A stretch of 64,000 nucleotides of DNA, taken from contig NZ_LCYG01000056.1 in NCBI RefSeq assembly GCF_001017175.1, forward strand, positions 62,001 to 126,000, read 5' to 3'. Of the stretch, positions 9,150-17,436 are shown piece by piece. Positions within the stretch are counted from its first letter, which is position 1. Each line of letters begins with the position of its first letter. The notes below the pieces were generated by a model, which saw nothing but the letters and a program-made list of their open reading frames with translations, was not told where the DNA came from and made no database searches. Made by a program: the position numbers and the translations under genes. The DNA is from Microvirga vignae. Its GTDB lineage: Bacteria; Pseudomonadota; Alphaproteobacteria; Rhizobiales; Beijerinckiaceae.

Positions 9150-10487
9150 CTACGTCGGCGCAGCCACACGAAATGCAGGCGGCTGGTCCACCGCCGCGCC
9201 GTGAACGTATACGTCGCGTTGCGGCAACGGGATCTCGACGCCGTGCTGATGGAACAGCTTCAGGGTCTCGAGCAGGACCTCGCTCGTTACGTTGCGGACG
9301 CCATTCTGGGCGTCCTTGATCCAAAAGCGCAGCTCAAGATGGATCGCATAATCGCCGAAGCCAAGCATGAGCGCCGTGGGTTGGGGCTCACACAGGACCC
9401 TGGGCGACTCGGCGGCAGCGGCCGTCATCAGCTCCAATGCCTTGGGCACGTCGGCCTTGAAGGAGACCGGGACCTTCGCCTTGAGGCGCACCAGATCGTT
9501 CCTGTGGGTCCAGTTCGTAACTTGCTTGGTCACAACGTCCTCATTGGGGATCAGGAACTCGGTGCCATCGCGGGTCTCGATCGCGACATAGCGCGCGCCG
9601 AGCGATGACACCCAGCCATAAGTGTCACCGATCTGAATGACATCTCCAGGCTTTATGGATCGGTCCATCAGCACGATGATGCCGCTGATCAAATTCGAGA
9701 CCACCTTCTGCAGGCCAAAGCCGATGCCGACGCCGACCGCGCCGCTGAATACCGCGATGGCGGTCAGGTCGATGCCGACACCTGCCAGTGAAACGACGAT
9801 CGCAATGGTAATGACGGTGGCTTTGAACAGCTTGCCGATCAGCACCTGCACGGACGGCGTGAAGTTGGGCAGCCTCTGGATGCGCCTTTCGAGAATGCCG
9901 GAAATCAGCATTGCGATCCACAGGAGGACGGCAAGCGACAGCATGCCCCTGAGCACCGTCAGGACCGAGACGCGCAGGTCGCCGAACGTCACGGAGAGGC
10001 TGTCGAGCACATCCATGGTAGGCGTCAGCAGGTGAAGGATGTTGAGGGCCGCGATCGCATAGGCGGAAACCATGATCGCCCGTGACCAGAGCGGATTGCG
10101 CACGGCGATGGAGGCGAGCCAAATGACGATCCAGGCGGCCAGAAGGTTGATAGCGATACGCACGACGTTGTAGGGCCAGCCGAACTTGGCCGCGAGGCCC
10201 ATCGCCAAGGCCAAGCCGAGTAGCCACAGCAGCGGCAGGACCAGGGAGGCCAGCTTGCTGAGCATCATCTGCGAGAAGGCATTCGCCGACGAGCGCTCGA
10301 TCCGCTGCAGGACCAGTGGATGGACGAAGTCGTGCACCCACCATGCTGCGAATCCCGTCGCGACGACAGCAGGGATTTGCATCGCCGTGTAGACAATGTT
10401 GGTGGCGGTAAAAAGCTCGTTGAAGAGCCAAGCGATACCAGACTCAAGCCAGGCAAAGAAGGCGCTGGCATCAATCGAAGGCTGCAT
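9150..10487 (-). CDS. mechanosensitive ion channel, MscS family
   Basis: A 445-residue inner-membrane channel that opens under membrane tension to release solutes at hypo-osmotic shock. Several hydrophobic helices precede the pore-lining helix, which has the usual small-residue pattern (AVFSGAVGVGIGFGLQKVVSN, split here as a glycine/alanine ridge) near residue 265. The beta-domain follows (GDVIQIGDTYGWV, then RDGTEFLIPNED). GGAGG five bases before the ATG supports the start. It is transcribed in the same direction as the downstream symporter with a 128-bp gap, so a shared transcript is possible. Confidence 0.9.
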   Translation of the reverse strand: MQPSIDASAFFAWLESGIAWLFNELFTATNIVYTAMQIPAVVATGFAAWWVHDFVHPLVLQRIERSSANAFSQMMLSKLASLVLPLLWLLGLALAMGLAAKFGWPYNVVRIAINLLAAWIVIWLASIAVRNPLWSRAIMVSAYAIAALNILHLLTPTMDVLDSLSVTFGDLRVSVLTVLRGMLSLAVLLWIAMLISGILERRIQRLPNFTPSVQVLIGKLFKATVITIAIVVSLAGVGIDLTAIAVFSGAVGVGIGFGLQKVVSNLISGIIVLMDRSIKPGDVIQIGDTYGWVSSLGARYVAIETRDGTEFLIPNEDVVTKQVTNWTHRNDLVRLKAKVPVSFKADVPKALELMTAAAAESPRVLCEPQPTALMLGFGDYAIHLELRFWIKDAQNGVRNVTSEVLLETLKLFHQHGVEIPLPQRDVYVHGAAVDQPPAFRVAAPT

Positions 10488-11169
10488 GCGAGCCTCCTCA
10501 CTGCCTAAGCCCCAGCGCCCCGATGATACCTGTCGCCGATCCTTTCAGGTAAAGGATGGCAGTGTTACCCGCTCCAACTGAAAGCGTTCAGGAAACCCCG
10601 CATGCTCTCCAGCCGTGGAGCGTCGATAATCTGCGTGACAGCCTGCCCTCGGCGACCTGGCTCTCCTGTACACGGTAGCATAGACACACTGGAATACTTA
10701 TGAAAAGTAATACTAACCTACAGAACCGTCAACGAGTTGCGCTCCGTCGGGCGGATCTGTTGCAGCTTTGAAGCTGGCCTCGCTTGGGCTACGACACACT
10801 TGGCCTACGACACAAAAGTGTCGGGAGGTGGGTCTGTCGCAAACTCACTTTTACTTACCGATACTGGCGCGTCTGCACTGACCGGATGCCGCAAAATCAA
10901 TGGTTTGGTGCCACTATCATGACGGCGCGAGGGCGCTAAAAATGCCTATCTTTCAAGTTTACGACAGAACCCTCCAAGTTGGTAATGGTTGGCGCAAAAG
11001 CAGTAAGACCGAAACCACTGCTCCGATCATCGGCTTATTGACTCGCCAGGCATTCGCAATTCATCCACCGCCTGCCTTCCCGCCTCCTGTGGCGCCTTCG
11101 TCGCCTTAACTCCCGGCAGGGCAAGGCATCCCTCGTTGAGGCGCGATGCTTCAAGTGCGGGAGACAGGC
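10488..11169. other. long intergenic region carrying a miniature element
   Basis: No gene is supported in this 680-bp region. It contains the 141-bp IS6-like element at 10831-10971. Just before the element, an 11-base direct repeat (CTACGACACA-type) occurs twice about 16 bases apart, next to ACACTT ... AAGTGT. The stretch holds the promoters of the divergent MscS and DUF2865 genes. Confidence 0.45.
10831..10971. mobile_element. IS6-like miniature inverted-repeat element, copy A
   Basis: A 141-bp non-coding segment. The left end reads GGTCTGTCGCAAACT and the right end, read from the other strand, GGTTCTGTCGTAAACTTGA. These ends resemble IS6-family terminal repeats. The whole element aligns end to end with 13563-13703, which has the same length. 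No target-site duplication is visible, so insertion is old or the ends have drifted by a base. Confidence 0.65.
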
Positions 11170-12168
11170 ATGACGACGCGATGCGGCCCCATTCAAAAGC
11201 CGCTGCTTACCATCGGAGCGACACTCCTACTCTTCCTTGGGGGACAGGATGTTGCCTTGGCTCAGACAGCGGATTGCGAGAGGTACAAGGCTGAGCTTGC
11301 GTCCCTGAACCGCAGCGGCGCCTCATCTCGCATGGCCGAGGCCAACGCGGCGCGGCACCGTGGCGAGATCGAGCGGCTGGCGGGCTACTACCGCGCCATC
11401 GGCTGTGACCGGGGCGGCTTCTTCTTCCGCCCGCGGCCCGAATGCGGTCCGATTGCCGGACAGATCCGCGCCCTGCAGGCGAGCTACCAATTGCTCGTTG
11501 GCCAGGCTGCGAATGCTGAGGCCATCGGTGAACGCCAGCGCCAGCTCAGGGCCGCCATCATCAAAGTGTGTGACGCCTCGGCAGAACCGGAGTCCATTCC
11601 AGCGACCAAGCTGATGGGCCGCGGGCGGCTGGTGTGCGTGCGGTCGTGCGATGGCGGCTATTTCCCTCTGGACAGCCAACCGAAGGGCCGAGAGAGCGCA
11701 GCAGCCCTATGCCGCGCCCTGTGCCCCAGCGCGCAGGTGATGGTCTTCCATGCGCCCCGTGAGGGCGGCATTGAGGATGCAGTGTCTGAGAATGGTGAGC
11801 CGTACATGAAGCTACCCAACGCGCTGCGCTACCGGAAAGCCTATGATCCGAGTTGCTCGTGTAAGAAGCCGGATGAGAGCTGGGCCCATGTGCTGCGCAA
11901 GGCTGAAGGCATGATCGAGCGCAAGAAGAGCGACGTCTTGGTGACAGAAGCCATCTCTCAGCAGATGGCCAACCCGGTGCTGCGGCGGCCTAAGACCAAA
12001 CGGGGCAAACCCGAAGGCGCGACCATCAGTGCATCGACCGTTCAGAAGTCCTCCTCAAAGGGTCCGGAGACGACAGGCGGCATTGAACCAAACACCGCGC
12101 CTCCTGCCAGGTTCGATACGAGAATACGGGTGATCGCGCCTGACATCATCCCTGTCCCGGAGCCATAG
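11170..12168 (+). CDS. secreted DUF2865 family protein
   Basis: A 332-residue exported protein. The start MTTRCG follows a GGGAG site; an ATG eight codons upstream fits less well. Residues 1-30 are a Sec signal peptide (basic start, hydrophobic LLTIGATLLLFLGG, cleavage after ALA). The middle carries the DUF2865 core with paired cysteines: CVRSCDGGYFPL, LCRALCPSA and YDPSCSCKKP. The C-terminal 90 residues are low-complexity. DUF2865 proteins are periplasmic or envelope proteins typical of Hyphomicrobiales and have no known function. It stands alone. Confidence 0.85.
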   Translation: MTTRCGPIQKPLLTIGATLLLFLGGQDVALAQTADCERYKAELASLNRSGASSRMAEANAARHRGEIERLAGYYRAIGCDRGGFFFRPRPECGPIAGQIRALQASYQLLVGQAANAEAIGERQRQLRAAIIKVCDASAEPESIPATKLMGRGRLVCVRSCDGGYFPLDSQPKGRESAAALCRALCPSAQVMVFHAPREGGIEDAVSENGEPYMKLPNALRYRKAYDPSCSCKKPDESWAHVLRKAEGMIERKKSDVLVTEAISQQMANPVLRRPKTKRGKPEGATISASTVQKSSSKGPETTGGIEPNTAPPARFDTRIRVIAPDIIPVPEP

Positions 12169-12244
12169 GTGTCGGACCCGGGTCGGTAGAAGGACACGGA
12201 GGGACTTTTTAGTTGATTCGATTTCAACCTTTGGTATTTGGCGC

Positions 12245-12359
12245 CTAGAGCATCGGACCCAAAAGTGGAATCCACTTTTGGGTCCGATGCTCACTCCCCT
12301 TTCATGAGCGCATCGTTGGGCGCGGAAAACCGGGTCCACTTTTCCGCACGATGCGCTAG
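12245..12359. repeat. CTAG-bounded composite palindrome, copy 1
   Basis: The first module is a perfect inverted repeat with 22-bp arms around one central base (12248-12292), containing GCATCGGACCCAAAAGTGG. The second module (12308-12356) pairs GCGCATCGT with ACGATGCGC, and GCGGAAAA with TTTTCCGC. CTAG lies at both outer ends. Three more copies lie at 18921, 25748 and 41207. Confidence 0.8.
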
Positions 12360-12361
12360 AA

Positions 12362-12583
12362 TTAGCCTTGCGCCCGTAGAGCGATATCCAGCCGATCGGT
12401 CGTGATCTGGCGAATGGGCTGGTTCAACCGATAGGCCAATTCAGCTTCTTCGTTAGGAACTCAGGCACCGATCTGGGCAACACCAAATCTCGCCGAGAAC
12501 GGCTCCGGCGTATGCACTAACAGCGATTTCTCAACAGCAACATAAGTACCAGAGATCTTATCGAGACGCTCCATGATCCTCAT
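12362..12583 (-). pseudogene. small gene remnant with an in-frame TGA
   Basis: A 74-codon frame, ATG to TAA, is interrupted only by TGA at 12461-12463 (codon 41). Both halves read like protein (MERLDKISGTYVAVEKSLL before; EEAELAYRLNQPIRQITTD after). The parent family is not recognised. It abuts the composite palindrome at 12245-12359 and an IS6-type transposase remnant. It could be chance; coding-like composition on both sides of the stop argues for a decayed gene. Confidence 0.35.
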
Positions 12584-12588
12584 GGCTG

Positions 12589-12694
12589 ACCAGGATACCC
12601 CGAGCCGCGAGCATGTCCTCGACCATGAGCAGGCTGAGCGGAACCGGAAGTACAGCCAGATGGCATAGCTGATCCCTTCGGCCGGGAAGCGATT
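12589..12694 (-). mobile_element. IS6-family transposase N-terminal remnant, frameshifted
   Basis: One frame gives NRFPAEGISYAIWLYFRF and, after a one-base shift near 12640, the next gives PLSLLMVEDMLAARGILVSH. Together these match the start of rhizobial IS6-type transposases, where the pattern RFP-x-E-x-I-x-A-x-W-L-Y-x-R-F is followed by L-S-x-R-x-V-E-x-L-A-x-R-G. Only about 40 residues survive, with no DDE catalytic core. It lies between the two IS6-like miniature elements. Confidence 0.6.
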
Positions 12695-12791
12695 GGCAGG
12701 GCATAACGAGGATGGCGTATCGGTCTGCCATCCCTGTGCCCGGTGCCAGTCGCCGCTAGGTTAAGCTGATAGTGCCCTTCACGCTGGCACG

Positions 12792-13118
12792 TCACGCCGC
12801 AGTTTCGCTCCTGCCCTCGGACTGGTCCTCATCATGCATGATCGGCGGACCAAGCTCGGAGAACCGAAAGAGCCGGAAGGCGCGGTCGCCATTGACATCG
12901 AGTACCCGCAAGTCGTCACTGTCTTGGGCATCGTTCATCACAACCTGGAAATGGCCACCATAGCGGGCCGCCACGGTCTCGAGCGGAAGCTCATAGGCAA
13001 TGAACTTGCCGACCCCATGCGCCTTGAGGGTGCGCAGCAAGCCGGGATCAGACAAGGATGGATAGGAGGTCAGGATCACGATTGGTCCACTGCCGGCAAA
13101 CACGAGAGCTGCTTTCAT
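12792..13118 (-). CDS. conserved-type hypothetical protein
   Basis: A 108-residue soluble protein, probably cytoplasmic. GGAGGAGAACC directly before the ATG is a strong ribosome site. The N-terminus reads as a beta strand followed by a loop (ALVFAGSGPIVILTSYPSLS), and the rest is a compact alpha/beta pattern without catalytic motifs. The ATG overlaps the TGA of the frame upstream (13115-13426) by four bases, which suggests translational coupling. Family not recognised. Confidence 0.65.
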   Translation of the reverse strand: MKAALVFAGSGPIVILTSYPSLSDPGLLRTLKAHGVGKFIAYELPLETVAARYGGHFQVVMNDAQDSDDLRVLDVNGDRAFRLFRFSELGPPIMHDEDQSEGRSETAA

Positions 13119-13426
13119 GGTTCTCCTCCCTGCTGAGGGGTGACGTCGGTGTGGTGCCCGCTCCGCAGCGCCGCACGGGCCTCCTCGATGAGGGCCAAAT
13201 GCTGCGCCCGTGTCGTGAAGTGTGTCTGTCCGAAGGTTGCTTGTCCGCGCCGGGTGCGTCGAGGGGAGCGCCTGTCCCGAGGCGAACGGGGCTGTGACTG
13301 TGAGCGGTTCTGGTCACGGCGACGCCTCGCCTTTAGCCATGGCGCCAGTATACACCTACGGTGGCTCGCCAGCCAGTCGCTCGACCATCCGGAGTGCCCG
13401 CGCTCGATAAGAGACTCACTCACCAC
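13115..13426 (-). CDS. uncertain hypothetical protein coupled to the downstream gene
   Basis: A 103-codon frame with GTG start. The last 40 residues (FTTRAQHLALIEEARAALR) look protein-like, but the arginine- and serine-rich middle does not. The four-base ATGA overlap with the next gene, and the fact that its last codons contain that gene's ribosome site, favour a real coupled gene. The true start may lie much further in. No function can be proposed. Confidence 0.35.
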   Translation of the reverse strand: MVSESLIERGHSGWSSDWLASHRRCILAPWLKARRRRDQNRSQSQPRSPRDRRSPRRTRRGQATFGQTHFTTRAQHLALIEEARAALRSGHHTDVTPQQGGEP

Positions 13427-13560
13427 GGCACTGGGATTGATCTGAGTGGCTCATGGCTGCGGCGCCTCCGAGCTTGACCTTGCGCCGGGCCAGCGCCTGC
13501 GGCACCGCCGCCAGCAAGATCAGCGTCACAACCAGAATCCAGAAGACGGGGTCTGTCGCG
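13416..13560 (-). pseudogene. C-terminal remnant of a membrane protein
   Basis: The minus strand reads a frame with DPVFWILVVTLILLAAVPQA, a clean transmembrane helix, then basic residues (ARRKVKLGG) and a stop at 13416-13418. It has no start: upstream it runs directly into a partial copy of the terminal repeat (GTCTGTCGCG) and then miniature element copy B. This looks like a membrane-protein gene truncated at the element's insertion site. Parent family unknown. Confidence 0.4.
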
Positions 13561-13562
13561 CA

Positions 13563-13703
13563 GGTCTGTCGCAAGCTCGTTTTTTACCTGTCGGTACTAG
13601 CGGGCCTAGTCGACCAGCTGCTGTCGAATTAATGGCTTAGCGCCCCTATCGTGACGCAAGATCGCGCTGAAAAACCCCTATACTTCGAGTTTGCGACAGA
13701 ACC
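13563..13703. mobile_element. IS6-like miniature inverted-repeat element, copy B
   Basis: A 141-bp element homologous along its length to 10831-10971. The left end is GGTCTGTCGCAAGCTCG and the right end, from the other strand, GGTTCTGTCGCAAACTCGA. An extra partial terminal repeat (GGGTCTGTCGCG) sits immediately to its left. It has no coding capacity, so movement would need a transposase supplied in trans. Confidence 0.65.
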
Positions 13704-13754
13704 TGATTGATGCCTTGGTTCTTAGCCGAGCTTTTCACATAGGCTAAGAATTCC

Positions 13755-13779
13755 GGAACGGGCTCACCGCCTTGGCGTT
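13755..13779 (+). promoter_or_regulatory. sigma-EcfG type general-stress promoter
   Basis: GGAAC at 13755-13759 is followed after exactly 16 bases by CGTT at 13776-13779. This matches the GGAAC-N16/17-CGTT promoters of the alphaproteobacterial general stress sigma factor under PhyR-NepR control. It lies about 55 bp before the start codon of the gene at 13834, an appropriate distance. Confidence 0.6.
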
Positions 13780-13833
13780 GGCCTTGGAGGCAAGTTGCCG
13801 ACCAACCTGCACGGAGTATTCTGGAGGGCTCAT

Positions 13834-14445
13834 ATGGTGAACGCACCCGGTATCAGCAGCCAATCCGCTCCTGAGCGAAAGGAGCGTAAGTCTGAGGCGT
13901 GTCCTCCGGACAACAAGCTGCCTGAAAACTCCCAGGAGAACCTTGATGCGAGGCTTGATCATGCCATCGAGGAGACCTTCCCGACCAGCGATCCAGTCTC
14001 GGTGACGGTCACCAAGACGGCCGTCACTCCCGATCAGCAAGCGGGGGCGTCCACGGCTTCCAGCCGCCAGAGCCGAGACGGTCGGGATCAAGCCGAACAG
14101 GAAACCGCCGAAAAGCTTCTGGATCAGGTGAGGGAGGCCATGCAGGACGTGGCGCAGACGGCCTCCGGAACGGTACGTGAGGCCTACCACGAGGGCCAGC
14201 ACTATTTACGGCAAGCTCGCGACCGCTATCCCAAGGCTGAGCGCTCCTACCAGGAGAGTCGTCGGCTGGTGCGCCAGCAGATAACAGCAAACCCTTGGCC
14301 CTGGCTCCTGATGGCTGGAGCAGTTGGTTACGCGCTGGCCTGGATGATCCATGGCGAGGCACGCGGTCGGGAGAGGCACGTGCCGGAATATGCCAGAACC
14401 AGACGCGGCTATACCTCTCACCGTGACGATCAACACGAGGAGTGA
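13834..14445 (+). CDS. stress-associated tail-anchored protein
   Basis: A 203-residue protein. GGAGG seven to eight bases before the ATG fixes the start; an earlier in-frame ATG lacks a site. The N-terminal 90 residues are charged and disordered and include the phrase HAIEETFPTSDPVSV, seen in many short Hyphomicrobiales stress proteins. Residues about 95-160 form a long amphipathic helix, and near the C-terminus a single membrane helix follows (WPWLLMAGAVGYALAWMI). The overall layout resembles YqjD/ElaB-type membrane-anchored proteins. A sigma-EcfG promoter lies upstream, and a PRC-barrel gene follows 64 bp later. Confidence 0.75.
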   Translation: MVNAPGISSQSAPERKERKSEACPPDNKLPENSQENLDARLDHAIEETFPTSDPVSVTVTKTAVTPDQQAGASTASSRQSRDGRDQAEQETAEKLLDQVREAMQDVAQTASGTVREAYHEGQHYLRQARDRYPKAERSYQESRRLVRQQITANPWPWLLMAGAVGYALAWMIHGEARGRERHVPEYARTRRGYTSHRDDQHEE

Positions 14446-14509
14446 TCGGCGCACCGGAGCAGGCGAAGGAAACGATCCTTGTTGAACTAACTGACAGAGG
14501 AGACGAGCA

Positions 14510-14914
14510 ATGGCCCAGACAGATACGACAGCCCGCACCGATGCACCGGGCGTGATGACGGGCAAGCCCCTGATCGAAAGTGACCGCGTGGAAGGCACCG
14601 CTGTCTATGATCCGCAGGGCAACCACCTTGGCTCGATCAAGCGACTGATGATCGAGAAGATCAGCGGCAAGGTCGCCTATGCGGTAATGTCGTTTGGTGG
14701 ATTCCTTGGGATGGGCGAGGATGAGCACACCATCCCCTGGAGCAAGCTGACCTACGACACCAGTCTGGGCGGCTACCGCACGGACATCACCGAAGAGCAG
14801 CTACGCGGGGCTCCGGCGTTCTACCGGGATCGTGACGACTATGACTGGTCAGACCGCGAGCGCGAGCGCGAACTGCACGATTACTGGCGAGCCCCTTACT
14901 ACTGGCCCATCTGA
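14510..14914 (+). CDS. PRC-barrel domain protein
   Basis: A 134-residue protein with one PRC-barrel domain. Residues about 18-85 read GKPLIESDRVEGTAVYDP, then LGSIKRLMIEKISGKVAYAV and the short FGGFLGMGEDEHTIPW. PRC-barrels occur in RimM and photosynthetic reaction-centre H subunits, and as stand-alone stress proteins in Hyphomicrobiales; this is the stand-alone kind. The tail is rich in Asp, Arg and Tyr. A GAGG-type site precedes the ATG. Placement 64 bp after the stress-associated gene suggests co-transcription, ending at the hairpin at 14953. Confidence 0.85.
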   Translation: MAQTDTTARTDAPGVMTGKPLIESDRVEGTAVYDPQGNHLGSIKRLMIEKISGKVAYAVMSFGGFLGMGEDEHTIPWSKLTYDTSLGGYRTDITEEQLRGAPAFYRDRDDYDWSDRERERELHDYWRAPYYWPI

Positions 14915-14952
14915 GGTCGCAATCACGGTCGCCGGAAAAGTCAGCAGACACG

Positions 14953-14980
14953 AGCCAAAGGGCCGAACCGCCCTTTGGCT
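14953..14980. terminator. 11-bp hairpin, probable terminator after PRC-barrel gene
   Basis: AGCCAAAGGGC pairs perfectly with GCCCTTTGGCT around a 6-base loop, 39 bp after the PRC-barrel stop codon. No T-run follows, so termination may be inefficient or factor-assisted. Confidence 0.5.
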
Positions 14981-15005
14981 GGATGTAAGACGGGAATAGC
15001 ACAGG

Positions 15006-15257
15006 ATGCCCGACAATCCTGAAGCCTCACCTCTCGACAGCATCGCTGCACTGGCCCGCCAGATCGCTGACGAGTGCCCATCCTGTGCCAACCGCGCCTC
15101 TGAGATCATCATGTGGGCGAGCGAGATCAGAGAGCGGCGTCCAAGCAGGGAGGAACTGGCAGCCCTCGTCGATGCCACGTGCAAGGGCTATCTCCCGGAT
15201 GATCAGCGCGAGTTGCTGATCAAGGGACTCAGGGCGTTCGTCCGCTTTGCGGAATAG
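15006..15257 (+). CDS. small hypothetical alpha-helical protein
   Basis: An 83-residue soluble protein, all helical by composition. A Cys-x-x-Cys pair (ECPSCANRASEI) sits near residue 24. The C-terminal half reads SREELAALVDATCKGYLPDD. The start is the first ATG after a GGGAA site. It overlaps the convergent hydrolase gene by 55 bp at its 3' end. No family is recognised. Confidence 0.6.
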   Translation: MPDNPEASPLDSIAALARQIADECPSCANRASEIIMWASEIRERRPSREELAALVDATCKGYLPDDQRELLIKGLRAFVRFAE

Positions 15258-16123
15258 CCCGTACCGGGTTTCGATCTGTCAGGTTGAAGAAAGTGATGCG
15301 TGGGTTGCACTCCCACATCCGTGTCGCGCAAGAATTTGGAGATCAAGCGGTTTGTGATATTCGGCTGGATCAACGGAAACATATGCCCGCCTTCGCTGAG
15401 TTCGCAGTATTGCCAGTGCGGAACCCGTTCCCGCAGCACCTCAACGATCTCGCGAATGGGCCGCTTCGTATCTCGGGTCCAGGCCACCAGGGTCCGGGCA
15501 TGAAGGTTGCGCCACTCTTGCTGAGCCGTCCTCCCGAGTACGGCATCCCATTCATGGCAGTTGGGCCGCATGGATGAGGCAAAGGTCATCCGCCGCTCGG
15601 GCGGCATGGCAGCCCAAGTACCCTCTCCGTTCCAATAGTCCGCAAAACAGGCGGCTCCCCTCTCCCAGTCACCCGATCCGCCACACCGCTTAACGGTGTC
15701 ACGCAGCCTGAGGACCTCGACGTAGGCCTCCGTCCGCCCCGCCTCATCGAGCAGACAGAAGGGAATGGGCTCCAGCAGGATCAGACGGGATACTCGGTTC
15801 GGACGGCGCAAGGCGACAGACATCGCCACCGCGCCACCGAAGGAGTGCCCGACCAAGGCGACATCGCCGGGAGCCTGATCAATGAACGGCTGAACCAACT
15901 CGCCCTGATCAACAAGGGTCTGCTCCCGGTCACCGGACCAGGGGCTCGTCTGCCCGTAGCCGAAGAGGTTGATTGCGATGACATGATACTGATCCTGGAG
16001 CGCCTCGATCGTCGCGCGCCATTGGCGATTACCCGCCACTGAACTGTGCAGGAGGATCACACAAGGACCGCTCCCTGTTTCGATATAGTCGATGGTCCAG
16101 GAACTAGTCTTTATCACGGGCAC
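15203..16123 (-). CDS. alpha/beta-fold hydrolase
   Basis: A 306-residue hydrolase. The chosen GTG start has GGAG eight bases upstream and avoids overlap with the aminotransferase gene; longer in-frame versions would overlap it. The oxyanion loop (CVILLHSSVAGNRQW) precedes the nucleophile elbow GHSFGG (VALVGHSFGGAVAMSVAL), and a late His (SEGGHMFPL) completes the triad. It resembles broad esterase/C-C hydrolase relatives, so the substrate cannot be assigned. It sits 25 bp after the aminotransferase on the same strand and is probably co-transcribed. Confidence 0.8.
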   Translation of the reverse strand: MPVIKTSSWTIDYIETGSGPCVILLHSSVAGNRQWRATIEALQDQYHVIAINLFGYGQTSPWSGDREQTLVDQGELVQPFIDQAPGDVALVGHSFGGAVAMSVALRRPNRVSRLILLEPIPFCLLDEAGRTEAYVEVLRLRDTVKRCGGSGDWERGAACFADYWNGEGTWAAMPPERRMTFASSMRPNCHEWDAVLGRTAQQEWRNLHARTLVAWTRDTKRPIREIVEVLRERVPHWQYCELSEGGHMFPLIQPNITNRLISKFLRDTDVGVQPTHHFLQPDRSKPGTGYSAKRTNALSPLISNSR

Positions 16124-16148
16124 AGGACATCTCCATCGGGATGTCGTC

Positions 16149-17354
16149 TCACTCAGCAGCCTGCCGCTCAGTCTGAATTGCATGGGCAACCTCTGCAAAG
16201 GCAGGGAGGCTGCGCTCAATCATCGGCTCGGAGCCCGTGAGGCTGATGCGAAAGTGATCTGGAACGTCCATGACACGACCGGGCATGACGAACACATCAC
16301 GATCCGCCAGAGCGTCCCAGTATTGCTCGCCGTCCCCACCAGGATACCTGCAGAACAGGTAGAAGGTGCCCTCAGGTCGGAGCACTTCGTAGCCTGCCTG
16401 CTCCAGAGCCTCAGTCATCCGGGCCCGCTTGGCCGAGAGCGTGTGCATGTCGATGCTGAGCCCCTCCAGATCAGGCAGAGCGTACTGCATCACCGCGTTG
16501 GGAAAGCACCACCCCAGCGCCATCTGAGTGGCAAACAAGCTGCTCTGGAGGGCCTGCTTATCTGCGCTTGGCATCAGTGGCGACAGGGCCAGGTAGCCCA
16601 GCCGCTGCCCCGGAGCCAGCAGCACCTTGCCATAGCTGTAGGAGATCAGCGTCCACGGGTAGACCGCCGCCGGGCTGACGAAGTCATGCCCGTCAAAGCG
16701 GATGCGACGGTAGGGCTCATCAGAGAGAAGGAAAATGCGCCGCCCGATACGCTCGGAGGCGCGGTCGAGCAGGTCTGCCAATGCGACAAGCTGATCGCGG
16801 CTGTAGATGCGGCCCGTAGGGTTATGCGGCGTGTTGATGATGACGAGACGCGTTCGCGATGAAATCGCCTCTTCAATGGCACAGAGGTCCAGATCATATC
16901 GCTCACCTTGGAGCCTGACCTTTCTGGGCACAGCATCCGCTGCGAGGAGCATGGGCTCGTAGCAGAACCACGCTGGAGTCGAGAAGATCGCCTCCTCCCC
17001 CACATCGAGCAGCAGGCGGAATGCCACCGCGATGGCCGCCATAGCCCCATTGGTCAGTGCAATATCAGCAGGCTCAAACGGCAGCGACAGCTCTTGCGTC
17101 AAGCGCTCGGCCAGGAATGTCTGGAGCTCAGGCTCGCTGGCCTTGTATGCGAACCAATCCTTGTTGTGCGGCACAACATGATACCGGATTGCCTCGACCA
17201 GTCCCGGCAGCGGCATCTCGTGCGGGTTGCCGAAGGTGAAGTCACAGATGTCAGGCGCACCCCGCCGCTCCGCATAGCGAGAGTCGAAATAGAACTGCCG
17301 GATTGGCTCGAAGCTGTCCACCGCAGCGCATACCCGATTGGAGACGACCTGCAT
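16149..17354 (-). CDS. pyridoxal-phosphate aminotransferase, class I/II
   Basis: A 401-residue fold-type I PLP enzyme that transfers an amino group between an amino acid and a keto acid. Typical motifs are in order: GNPHEMPLPG near the N-terminus, INTPHNPTGRIYS, the phosphate/PLP region LLSDEPYRRIRF, the Schiff-base lysine in SYSYGKVLLAPGQRLGY, and RISLTGSEPMIE with the substrate-carboxylate arginine near the end. AGGAGAGATGTA before the ATG supports the start. The amino acid used is unknown. It is followed 25 bp later by the hydrolase gene. Confidence 0.88.
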   Translation of the reverse strand: MQVVSNRVCAAVDSFEPIRQFYFDSRYAERRGAPDICDFTFGNPHEMPLPGLVEAIRYHVVPHNKDWFAYKASEPELQTFLAERLTQELSLPFEPADIALTNGAMAAIAVAFRLLLDVGEEAIFSTPAWFCYEPMLLAADAVPRKVRLQGERYDLDLCAIEEAISSRTRLVIINTPHNPTGRIYSRDQLVALADLLDRASERIGRRIFLLSDEPYRRIRFDGHDFVSPAAVYPWTLISYSYGKVLLAPGQRLGYLALSPLMPSADKQALQSSLFATQMALGWCFPNAVMQYALPDLEGLSIDMHTLSAKRARMTEALEQAGYEVLRPEGTFYLFCRYPGGDGEQYWDALADRDVFVMPGRVMDVPDHFRISLTGSEPMIERSLPAFAEVAHAIQTERQAAE

Positions 17355-17436
17355 TACATCTCTCCTGGCTCTGACCTGTATTGGCTTGGACTGCGAGATT
17401 TACATTGCATCAGGCACTATTGTTCGTGGTCGCTCT

